A stretch of DNA of 12,335 nucleotides from Planctomycetota bacterium (GTDB lineage Bacteria; Planctomycetota; Phycisphaerae; Sedimentisphaerales; Anaerobacaceae), in contig JAGLTN010000144.1 of NCBI GenBank assembly GCA_023135255.1, positions 1 to 12,335 of the forward strand. The letters are read 5' to 3'. The translations under genes and the position numbers were made by a program. Position 1 is the stretch's first letter; each line of letters opens with the position of its first letter. The notes beneath the pieces were generated by a model, which did no database searches, was not told the origin of the DNA, and saw only the letters and a program-made list of their open reading frames with translations. Of the stretch, positions 1-6,410 are shown piece by piece.

Positions 1-18
1 AAACACCGGCATAAGCAT
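1..18 (-). CDS. possible 5' end of a gene leaving the window at the left edge
   Basis: An ATG on the minus strand at 18-16 is preceded four bases upstream by an AGGGG Shine-Dalgarno-like run and opens a frame of six codons (MLMPVF) before the window ends; a second in-frame ATG lies at 12-10. It sits 52 bases downstream of the stop of the Arg/Met-rich membrane protein, in the same orientation, so it could be the next gene of the pseudopilin operon. Six codons give no family information, and this may be chance. Confidence 0.2.
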
Positions 19-70
19 CGCACCCCTGATTTGGCAAAAAACAAACACCAAAAATTAAACTGCTCTAATC

Positions 71-571
71 TCAATGCCTGCCGCCGAAGCCGCTTTCGAT
101 ACCCCTTTCGCCCATTCTTTTTTGCATTGCTTTCATAAATTCAACCATCCGGGCGAGTCTTTCCGGATCCATCGATTCGGTTCTTTCACGCATTCTCTCA
201 GCGCTTGGCATTCTTCTTGGCCTTTGCTGACCGTCTTCGTTATCCCGATTTCTGCGACTGCGCCATCTGGCCCGCATCTGCCCCATTCTGTCGATAACAT
301 CATCGAGGTAAGCGCTTTTGTCTTTTTCTTCCAGTGCAAAATATTCATTAAGAGTGTTATCAAACTGTTGCTGCATAGATTTACGCATAACTTCTCTTCT
401 GGTTTTTTCGTCCATAGCTTTAAAGTCATTGCTGTCGGCAAACTCACGCAACTCTTCCGGGCTCTGCGGAAGTTTGATCTCTTGCTTACTGCTTTTAGCA
501 TAAAACCCACCAGCCACAGAAAGAATCACAATTGCCAAAATAATTGAAATGATAATCTTTTTATTTTTCAT
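71..571 (-). CDS. membrane-anchored Arg/Met-rich hypothetical protein (166 aa)
   Basis: I do not recognise a family. The protein has a lysine-rich N-terminus (MKNKK), one hydrophobic segment at about residues 6-22 that could be a membrane anchor or uncleaved signal, and then a wholly hydrophilic, probably helical body. Residues 60-160 are very rich in Arg, Glu, Met and Gln, with an R-rich patch at about 99-130 (RARWRSRRNRD, then QRPRRMPSAERMRER) and a short glycine-rich tail. The ATG at 571 is chosen over an in-frame ATG at 664 because AAGGAG lies at 582-587 and the longer form would overlap the upstream pseudopilin by about 30 codons. It starts one base after the pseudopilin stop, so the two are almost certainly translated from one mRNA. 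That pairing suggests an envelope protein working with a secretion or pilin-like system, but this is inference from position only. Confidence 0.75.
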   Translation of the reverse strand: MKNKKIIISIILAIVILSVAGGFYAKSSKQEIKLPQSPEELREFADSNDFKAMDEKTRREVMRKSMQQQFDNTLNEYFALEEKDKSAYLDDVIDRMGQMRARWRSRRNRDNEDGQQRPRRMPSAERMRERTESMDPERLARMVEFMKAMQKRMGERGIESGFGGRH

Positions 572-572
572 T

Positions 573-1124
573 TTAATTTTGCTCCTTATTATCGCTGACA
601 TGGCCGTCAGCATATAAATAGTTAACCGACCCGGTCTTGCCTTGCTTGCCATGGAAAGGCCCAAGGTCCCACATCACGAAAATGTTTACAGCTTTAAAGT
701 GAAATACATCTGCAAAAAATGATTTTAAAACGGTGGTTCCGCCTAAAATTGTATTGTATCCATAACTTGTGCCGCAACTTTCAAAATACTTATCCTTAGT
801 ATCTCCGGGGCATTTGAAGGCTTTGGGGTCGGACATATAGTTTAGCAGAAAATCCATTATCGGAGGGTCATCAATCACTTCAATCGGCATCATTGCCGCA
901 GGCGGCATAACATCCCGGTTGTCGTCGAGATACATTCTAAACCCATAAGAAAGACTTCGCAGGTTTGCCTGACAAACGGTACTTGTCGCAGAGGCTCTTG
1001 CTTTGTTAAGCACCGGTACCAATATCGCCATCAGCAACGAAATAACCGATATCACTACAAGCAGCTCCACAAGTGTAAATGCGTTTGAAACAAATCTGCC
1101 TCTTCTAAAAAATATCTCTTTCAT
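573..1124 (-). CDS. type II secretion/type IV pilin-like pseudopilin (GspG/DUF1559-like)
   Basis: This is a 183-aa protein with a class III prepilin signal: a short basic leader (RRGRFVSNA), then FTLVELLVVISVISLLMAIL at residues 16-35. The predicted peptidase cut is Ala15|Phe16, and the conserved Glu at mature +5 is E20. After the hydrophobic helix come NKARASATSTVCQANLRSL and a globular part with CPGD (105-108), SYGYN (120-124), and near the C-terminus a His followed by NYLYADGHV (168-176), the signature of the abundant planctomycete prepilin-like proteins. Such proteins are processed by PilD-type peptidase and held in the inner membrane; individual roles are mostly unknown. AGAGG at 1129-1133 precedes the ATG by four bases. 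The stop lies one base before the next gene. No gspD/E/F homologue is present here, so it is probably one of many orphan pseudopilins. Confidence 0.88.
   Translation of the reverse strand: MKEIFFRRGRFVSNAFTLVELLVVISVISLLMAILVPVLNKARASATSTVCQANLRSLSYGFRMYLDDNRDVMPPAAMMPIEVIDDPPIMDFLLNYMSDPKAFKCPGDTKDKYFESCGTSYGYNTILGGTTVLKSFFADVFHFKAVNIFVMWDLGPFHGKQGKTGSVNYLYADGHVSDNKEQN
582..587 (-). promoter_or_regulatory. ribosome binding site deciding the start at 571
   Basis: AAGGAG on the minus strand, ten bases before the ATG at 571 and inside the last codons of the upstream pseudopilin. It argues for the 166-aa rather than the 197-aa reading of the downstream gene. Confidence 0.6.
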
Positions 1125-1152
1125 AGAACCTCTAAATCACACATCCATAAAA

Positions 1153-1190
1153 ACAGACGCATTTCAGCCTTTACACTTAATACAGACGCA
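1153..1190. repeat. short direct repeat ACAGACGCA in the gap before the pseudopilin
   Basis: ACAGACGCA occurs at 1153-1161 and again at 1182-1190, starts 29 bases apart; each is followed within a few bases by TCAGC. The repeat fills much of the 94-bp space between the deacetylase stop and the pseudopilin start, where the pseudopilin promoter or operator would sit. It may be a regulator binding pair or chance; nothing else supports it. Confidence 0.25.
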
Positions 1191-1218
1191 AATACTCAGC
1201 GAAATATTGCAGAAAAAA

Positions 1219-2208
1219 TTATTTTGCCGCTTGGGCCTCTTTGCCAACCTTATCACGCCTTTGTTTCAACTCTCGCCACGTCGTCAGGATAATTCCTTCT
1301 TTTTCGATAAACGCTTTTATATCAGCATCGGTCATCAGCTTCATCTCCGCAAGCCTTGCAGGCCCTGAACCGGAAATCTTTTTAAAATGCTCACCCGCAT
1401 CACTGCAATGCACAATTATCTGCGTAACACCAGGTTTCATCTCTTTGAGCAGCTTTTTTAGCTGTGCTTTTCTCTCGGCATAATCTTTCGCCGTCGTAGG
1501 CTTAGTCACCAGATCATCAAGCACAGGCAGCCCCGCCTGCCATAGTTTTTCAGCTAATTGTCTTAGCAGATCTTCATGGCCCTTAGCTTCATAACCGACA
1601 TGCTGCAAATGTCCGCCGAACATCATAACCGGGATATCTTTTTCGATACCAACCTTAACATACCGATCGACATATTCATGCCTTAAAACTGTCCCCATAT
1701 GCGAATCAATATGCGTAGGCTTTATCCCCATCGCGATAGCCTTATCGACCTGCGCACGTATTTCCGTTTCAACTTCGTCAGCAGTCGCCGAAGCGACAAC
1801 TTCCCTCACTGAATCCCACATGTACCCATCACCATCGACCAGCCCAGGCACCAATTTTGCCCCAGCCACCGGAAACCACCGGTAATTGTTCCATTCCGAC
1901 GTCAGCGTCAAATGCACACCAACATCAATCCCAGGCCTCTTTTGCAGATACGTCTTAACCTCCGGCACCCAGCCGCAAGGCATCATCACAGACCACGAAG
2001 TAACTATGCCCTCTTCAAGAGCCTTTATCGCCCCGACATTCGATTCATGCGACATACCGACATCATCAACATGAAAAATAACAACTTTACTGCCAGCTGC
2101 CCAGCCAAGCCTTTCAGCATAAGTCTTTTCATTTACATTTCCAACCGCTACATCTGCCATAAAAACACACCCCGCCAAAACAACCAATCCAAAGCCCAAA
2201 AACCTCAT
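1219..2208 (-). CDS. exported YdjC/ChbG-family carbohydrate deacetylase
   Basis: This 329-aa protein carries the YdjC/ChbG signatures, a metal-dependent family that removes acetyl groups from N-acetylated oligosaccharides such as chitobiose. Visible are the N-terminal FHVDDVGMS (45-53) with the metal-binding acidic pair, VGVHLTLTSEW (97-105), PTHIDSHMGT (164-173), IVHCSD (265-270) and the conserved C-terminal region GPARLAEMKLM (282-292). Length is somewhat above the usual 250-300 because of an export signal. The N-terminus has a hydrophobic stretch ending in LAGC (11-14), which fits a lipobox, so it may be a lipoprotein; cleavage by signal peptidase I near AVG|N is the alternative. GAGG lies five bases before the ATG. 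A 184-bp upstream gap with a promoter candidate separates it from the ThuA gene, so it may be independently transcribed. The substrate is unknown. Confidence 0.87.
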   Translation of the reverse strand: MRFLGFGLVVLAGCVFMADVAVGNVNEKTYAERLGWAAGSKVVIFHVDDVGMSHESNVGAIKALEEGIVTSWSVMMPCGWVPEVKTYLQKRPGIDVGVHLTLTSEWNNYRWFPVAGAKLVPGLVDGDGYMWDSVREVVASATADEVETEIRAQVDKAIAMGIKPTHIDSHMGTVLRHEYVDRYVKVGIEKDIPVMMFGGHLQHVGYEAKGHEDLLRQLAEKLWQAGLPVLDDLVTKPTTAKDYAERKAQLKKLLKEMKPGVTQIIVHCSDAGEHFKKISGSGPARLAEMKLMTDADIKAFIEKEGIILTTWRELKQRRDKVGKEAQAAK

Positions 2209-2283
2209 ATAAACCTCGCTTCTTTAAAACTATAAAATCACAACTCACCCCAAATAATATAATACACCTCCCCAACTGTCCAG

Positions 2284-2292
2284 ATTATACCA
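2284..2292 (-). promoter_or_regulatory. extended -10 promoter candidate for the deacetylase
   Basis: On the minus strand TGGTATAAT forms a perfect extended -10 (TGnTATAAT), ending about 76 bases before the deacetylase ATG at 2208. No good -35 hexamer is visible at 16-18 bases, which is usual for extended -10 promoters. It lies in a 184-bp AT-rich gap that otherwise shows only a seven-base A run on the plus strand (2353-2359) and no strong hairpin. Confidence 0.45.
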
Positions 2293-2392
2293 ACCAAATG
2301 CAAACAAGGTTACAAAGGAAATATGATCCGATACTAAATCAAAGGATTAAACAAAAAAATGACGTCTGCTAAGAGCTTACAATCCGATTATT

Positions 2393-3295
2393 TTATTCAG
2401 ACCAGCTATCGATAAGTGCAAGGCTGTCGAAGCGGTAGATGTTTTTTTGTTTGGCGGCCCAGGCGATGCCTCTTAGCGTAATTATTCTAAATAACGGATC
2501 ATCAAAAGTCCATCGGTAATGGCCAATCATATTAACAAACACTCGGCCACTACCATTGTTGTATTTCCAAACCATAGGCCACGAAACTTCCTTACCATCG
2601 CCAGCTTTATGCTGCCAGCTTGCAATCACTTCGATATTTTTCCGCCCCACCCCCTGGTAATAAACCTCATCACAAAAATCAATAGTCGCCGGCATAGCCA
2701 GACAAATATCTTTACTCGCATCAAGATTCAAACTTAAAGGCCCCTCCTGCCATTTACTTTTATCAAAAATAAACGTCAGCCCAATAATATCAGCAAGCCT
2801 TGCATCAGTAGTCCAGACCGTGTTATGCAAAAACACCAGCCCGCCGCCGGCACAAACATATTTTTCAAGTCTGTCAAACCGCTGCTTGTTCCAGTCGACA
2901 TAACAATAAAAAACAACAACATCAGCATTTTTAAACTGCTCATCGCTTGGCCAATGATAAGCGTCGGATATTTTAACTTTACTATCGCCCATTTCTGCAA
3001 CAGTAGGCTGATACATATTACAATTCAAATTGTTCTGCGATTTACCCGTCAAAAGATTGCTCCATTTTTTTTGCCAGCAGAGATACTGATGCGACAACGG
3101 GCCATAAGTTGTATCTTTCGCAACCAAGACAATATTTATCTCATCCAGCTGCGCGTTGGCACAATCTGCCTTTGCCGACTCAGCCAATATCTTTTTAATT
3201 TCAGAAACTTTCCTACGCTGCGGAGGCTCATGGACAGCACGGGATAAATTAACAAAAGCAAATAGTACGCTTATAATCAGAATCAACTTTTTCAT
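2393..3295 (-). CDS. secreted ThuA-domain protein (trehalose-utilisation-like)
   Basis: This 300-aa protein has a Sec signal peptide (MKKLILIISVLFAFVNLSRA, likely cut after residue 20) and a single ThuA-like, class I glutamine amidotransferase-like domain at about 52-282. Recognisable pieces are INIVLVAKDTTYGPLSHQY (53-71), ADVVVFYCYVDWNKQRFDRLEKYVCAGGGLVFLHNTVW (124-161, a Rossmann-like strand, helix and glycine loop), DEVYYQ (209-214) and the C-terminal block PMVWKYNNGSGRVFVNMIGHYRWTFDDPLFR (240-270). The ThuA founder acts in rhizobial trehalose use with a sugar 3-dehydrogenase; planctomycetes carry many secreted relatives, mostly of unproven activity and often thought to act on 3-keto or oxidised glycosides. 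It follows the cellulase-like gene by 23 bp with AGAGG in front of the ATG, so the two are probably cotranscribed and act on the same glycan. Confidence 0.85.
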   Translation of the reverse strand: MKKLILIISVLFAFVNLSRAVHEPPQRRKVSEIKKILAESAKADCANAQLDEINIVLVAKDTTYGPLSHQYLCWQKKWSNLLTGKSQNNLNCNMYQPTVAEMGDSKVKISDAYHWPSDEQFKNADVVVFYCYVDWNKQRFDRLEKYVCAGGGLVFLHNTVWTTDARLADIIGLTFIFDKSKWQEGPLSLNLDASKDICLAMPATIDFCDEVYYQGVGRKNIEVIASWQHKAGDGKEVSWPMVWKYNNGSGRVFVNMIGHYRWTFDDPLFRIITLRGIAWAAKQKNIYRFDSLALIDSWSE

Positions 3296-3318
3296 GGCTT
3301 TTCCTCTTTTATAAAAAT

Positions 3319-4608
3319 TTATGCTTGTCTAATTATTGAAGTCAGTTTTTTATGCCATTTAATATCGTTCCATACGCCGGGGAACTGAGGCTGATTGTAA
3401 TTCGATGTGCAGATAAAGCTGTAGCCATGTTTTTTAGCAAGCTTGACAGCAATTTCACCTGTTTCCTTAACCCAATCCCAATCAAGATTCGGATGTTCCA
3501 GCCAGCCTAAAGGCCCCCACCCCTCTGTACAGCCGTAAGGAATGTTATATTTTTTACCAGCATGAGCGATCTTTCTCAGTTCGCCATCCATCCAGTTAAT
3601 AAATTCAGCCTTATTTTCTCGCCAGACTTTTTTGATAGCTGCATTGACTTGTCGGAATTTAATATCATTTTCTTTCTTCATATTCCAAAAGTCTGTAGGA
3701 TTTGATATTTTACCATTATGAATAAACCAGATGTGCATGTCAATCAAATCAAACTCGCTAAAATCCATATCCTGCCAATCGACCTGCCCATGATAACTCA
3801 GAGATGCGGTATAATCAAAAGAAGGATAACTATTCTTAAGCTGCTTTATAGTATCTGTCGCGAAATTTCGATAAAAATTGATCTGGTTTTTATTATACTT
3901 GGAAGTGTTAAAGCTTTGAAGGTGCTTTTCATCTTCAGCCTTGTCACTTATATCCAATCCGTTTTGACCTTTACGTTTTTTGATTTCATTATGAAGCCAG
4001 GAAAACCCATGCCAGAATGGATATTCATTCAATATGTCCACAAAAATAACATTCTTCAACAGGCCATGTTCGTTCAAAAAATCCAGCGTTTCTTTCCATA
4101 CCCGAACAAACTCATCCAGACCTTGCACCTGCTCACTGCGATGCGAGTCATCCGCTCTGAACCATGTTGACAAAGATATATAAATCCCTCTTTCGTGACA
4201 CTTAGGAATAAACTCTAAAAGTCCCTGCCGAACTTTGGCATATATAGAAGCACCGTTCCCCCAGGAAACAGGCTTCCAGTCTCTCTTTGGAAAATAAAAC
4301 TCCTCTTTAATTTGCCCGTCCTTACCAGCTGCAACTAAATGAGGAAAACAATCGATTCGTATAGCATTATAGCCCCTTTCAACCAATTGATCCAGAACAA
4401 GGCCCCAGTCTTCGAAACCTCCCCCTTCATAATGCCTTAAAAGCCAGGAAAAATCCCACATCGCAATTGCCAGAGGGCTTTTTAATTCATTTAGATGCGG
4501 CAAACTTATTCGCGGATATGGTTTCGCATTCGCCTCAAGCAGAGAACCCGAAGCATTAGCAAGAACAAAGGACCCTAACGTTTTTTTAACAAATTCACGT
4601 CTGTTCAT
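3319..4608 (-). CDS. Tat-exported cellulase-like clan GH-A glycoside hydrolase-like protein
   Basis: This 429-aa protein begins with a twin-arginine signal (NRREFVKKTLG, Arg3-Arg4, then a weakly hydrophobic stretch to about residue 28). The rest looks like a TIM barrel of the cellulase-like/GH5-related type: NAIRIDCFPH (81-90) on an early strand, ISLSTWFRADD (144-154), FVDILNEYPFWHG (189-201) with Asn194-Glu195 in the place of the clan GH-A acid/base, DLIDMHIWFIHNG (287-299), and YGCTEGWGPLG (358-368) with Glu362 as candidate nucleophile. If both glutamates are catalytic it is a retaining beta-glycosidase; the substrate is not readable. It heads the probable two-gene operon with the ThuA protein and diverges from the sulfatase across 196 bp, suggesting joint control of a glycan locus. 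A GGGGA run precedes the ATG. Family assignment is by fold motifs, not by close recognition, so an inactive or distant member is possible. Confidence 0.78.
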   Translation of the reverse strand: MNRREFVKKTLGSFVLANASGSLLEANAKPYPRISLPHLNELKSPLAIAMWDFSWLLRHYEGGGFEDWGLVLDQLVERGYNAIRIDCFPHLVAAGKDGQIKEEFYFPKRDWKPVSWGNGASIYAKVRQGLLEFIPKCHERGIYISLSTWFRADDSHRSEQVQGLDEFVRVWKETLDFLNEHGLLKNVIFVDILNEYPFWHGFSWLHNEIKKRKGQNGLDISDKAEDEKHLQSFNTSKYNKNQINFYRNFATDTIKQLKNSYPSFDYTASLSYHGQVDWQDMDFSEFDLIDMHIWFIHNGKISNPTDFWNMKKENDIKFRQVNAAIKKVWRENKAEFINWMDGELRKIAHAGKKYNIPYGCTEGWGPLGWLEHPNLDWDWVKETGEIAVKLAKKHGYSFICTSNYNQPQFPGVWNDIKWHKKLTSIIRQA

Positions 4609-4685
4609 ATCTTCCCCTTTTCAGAAAATTATTCAATTAAAGCTTCATTTTAAAAATTACTCGAAACAACAGCCTTTACTAAACC

Positions 4686-4715
4686 AATATACGCTCTTAG
4701 CCATGTAAAACGCAA
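4686..4715 (-). promoter_or_regulatory. sigma70-like promoter candidate for the cellulase-like/ThuA operon
   Basis: On the minus strand TTGCGT (4715-4710) and TATATT (4691-4686) are separated by 18 bases, inside the 196-bp divergent gap and about 78 bases before the ATG at 4608. The -35 is only a half match, so this is a moderate candidate. Confidence 0.3.
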
Positions 4716-4727
4716 TAAGAAAAATAG

Positions 4728-4756
4728 TTGCATTAGCTCAGAGATGTTTTTATATT
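4728..4756 (+). promoter_or_regulatory. sigma70-like promoter candidate for the sulfatase
   Basis: TTGCAT at 4728-4733 and TATATT at 4751-4756 are separated by exactly 17 bases, about 48 bases before the sulfatase ATG. The -10 matches consensus at five of six positions and the -35 at three. It lies only 13 bases from the oppositely directed candidate, so one regulator could act on both. Confidence 0.4.
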
Positions 4757-4804
4757 AGATTTTCAGAAACAAATATTTTAAAGCTAAAGCATGGAGCCAA
4801 TGGT

Positions 4805-6364
4805 ATGAAATCTGTAGAAATCGACAGACGCACATTCCTTAAAAACTCATCATTGACAGTCGCAGGTTTAATAACCGCAGGTCTAAGCGATCCAGCTAAA
4901 GCTTTTCACCATAAGACCAATAAGCCTCATATCATATACATTATGAGCGATCAGCACCGCGGCGACTGCATGGGGTGTATGGGTAATAAGGTTGCGAAAA
5001 CGCCTAATCTGGATGCCTTGGCAAAGGACGGCGTTTGTTTTACCAGTGCTTACACCGCTTCGCCAAGCTGTACACCGGCAAGAGCGGGACTACTGACAGG
5101 GCTTTCACCCTGGCACCACGGCATGTTGGGCTACGGCAGAGTCGGCTTAAATTATAAATACGAATTGCCGCAGATGATCAGAAACGCAGGCTACTACACA
5201 TTCGCCATCGGGAAGATGCACTGGTTCCCGCAGAAAACCCTCCACGGCTTCCACGGGACATTAGTAGACGAGAGCAGCAGAGTCGAAACAGAAGATTTTG
5301 TCAGCGATTACCGCAGATGGTTTAAAAAAGTCGCTCCGGACAAAAGTTATGACCCGCCAAAGCCAACGAATTGGAATTCAAACAAAGCTGTGATATATGA
5401 AAACGAAGAAAAACTCCACCCCACCCACTGGACGGGACAAACAGCTGTCGATTTAATTAATAATTATGACCGAGAAGAACCTTTGCTTTTGAAAGTTTCC
5501 TTTGCCAGGCCTCACAGCCCGTATGATCCGCCCAAGCGTTTCCATGACCTCTACAAAACCGAAGATATGCCGGCACCTTTTATCGGTAAATGGTGCGATA
5601 AATTCGCAAAGATGAAAGACATACCCAACAACTGGGCGCCGGCCTTTGGTGACTTCGGCGTTGACTTCGCCAAAAAAGCAAGACACGCATATTACGCAAA
5701 TGTCACCTTCATCGATGAACAGATAGGGGAAATCATCAGCGCACTCAAACAAAAAGGTATGTATGACAACGCGCTGATACTCTACACCGCAGACCATGGT
5801 GACATGCTCGGCGACCATCATCACTGGCGGAAAACATACGCCTATGAAGGCTCTGCAAAAATACCGATGCTGATGAAATGGCCTAAGAATACCAAAACCA
5901 AGATCAAGCGAGGCTCAAATCTGCCTCAGCCCGTAGAGCTGCGAGACTTCCTGCCGACATTCCTCGATATCACCAGACAAAAAATCCCTGCCGATATGGA
6001 TGGGATGAGCTTGCTAAAACTGGTCAAAAATAAAAACTCCAAATGGCGACAATACATCGACTCAGAACACAGCACATGCTACCACAGTGACAATTACTGG
6101 TGTGCCCTTACCGACGGCAAAATAAAGTATATCTATTTCTTCCCAACCGGTGAGCATCAGCTCTTCAATCTGGAAAAAGACCCCGGCGAGATAAACAACC
6201 TCGCAGACGAACCCCAGCACAAAGAAATCCTCCAGCTTTGGAAAACCAGAATGGTTGAACATCTTTCAGAAAGAGGCCCGGACTGGGTCAAAGACAACCA
6301 ATTGCAGATAAGAAAAAATGGACAACTCTACAGCCCAAACTTCCCAAAAAATAAAAAGACATAG
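4805..6364 (+). CDS. Tat-exported type I sulfatase (Cys-type, S1 family)
   Basis: This 519-aa enzyme should hydrolyse sulfate esters on a glycan or aryl substrate outside the cytoplasm. It starts with a textbook Tat signal (DRRTFLKNSSLTVAGLITAGL, Arg8-Arg9), likely cut after AKA at 33. The catalytic motif is CTPARAGLLTG (89-99): Cys89 would be converted to formylglycine. Metal and active-site pieces are SDQHRGD (48-54), GKMHW (136-140), RPHSPYDPP (235-243), TADHGDMLGDHH (328-339) and WRKTYAYEGSAKIPM (341-355). The C-terminal subdomain has the usual HQLFNLEKDPGEINNLAD segment near residues 455-472. Length is normal. GGAG at 4793-4796 lies eight bases before the ATG. Activation needs an FGE or anaerobic maturase not encoded here; folding before Tat export would fit cytoplasmic maturation. 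The substrate subfamily cannot be told by eye. Confidence 0.94.
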   Translation: MKSVEIDRRTFLKNSSLTVAGLITAGLSDPAKAFHHKTNKPHIIYIMSDQHRGDCMGCMGNKVAKTPNLDALAKDGVCFTSAYTASPSCTPARAGLLTGLSPWHHGMLGYGRVGLNYKYELPQMIRNAGYYTFAIGKMHWFPQKTLHGFHGTLVDESSRVETEDFVSDYRRWFKKVAPDKSYDPPKPTNWNSNKAVIYENEEKLHPTHWTGQTAVDLINNYDREEPLLLKVSFARPHSPYDPPKRFHDLYKTEDMPAPFIGKWCDKFAKMKDIPNNWAPAFGDFGVDFAKKARHAYYANVTFIDEQIGEIISALKQKGMYDNALILYTADHGDMLGDHHHWRKTYAYEGSAKIPMLMKWPKNTKTKIKRGSNLPQPVELRDFLPTFLDITRQKIPADMDGMSLLKLVKNKNSKWRQYIDSEHSTCYHSDNYWCALTDGKIKYIYFFPTGEHQLFNLEKDPGEINNLADEPQHKEILQLWKTRMVEHLSERGPDWVKDNQLQIRKNGQLYSPNFPKNKKT

Positions 6365-6379
6365 ATTGAAGCAATTTAA

Positions 6380-6396
6380 GCCTTTAATATTAAGGC
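6380..6396. terminator. possible bidirectional terminator between convergent genes
   Basis: GCCTT and AAGGC flank an AT-rich centre containing the palindrome TTAATATTAA, in the 46-bp space between the sulfatase stop and the dehydratase stop. The stem is short and neither side has a real T tract, so it is a weak terminator at best. Confidence 0.3.
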
Positions 6397-6410
6397 CAAA
6401 GTTCCATTAA

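Noticed and set aside
572..664. An in-frame ATG at 664 would give the first small membrane protein 31 more residues.
   Set aside because: That extension lies inside the pseudopilin coding region, has no ribosome site, and would bury the obvious MKNKK membrane signal start with its own AAGGAG.
2341..2392. Possible intrinsic terminator after the ThuA gene, with a T7 run on the minus strand.
   Set aside because: The only stem nearby is three pairs (GCT/AGC) and is separated from the T run, so it is not convincing.
3718..4170. A 150-codon open frame on the plus strand opposite the cellulase-like gene.
   Set aside because: It has no recognisable protein features or ribosome site and lies entirely within a well-supported gene on the other strand.
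4504..4520. CTTATTCGCGGATATGG resembling the core of the tatC-flanking repeat.
   Set aside because: It lies in the coding sequence of the cellulase-like gene (KPYPRISL region) and the likeness stops after about ten bases.
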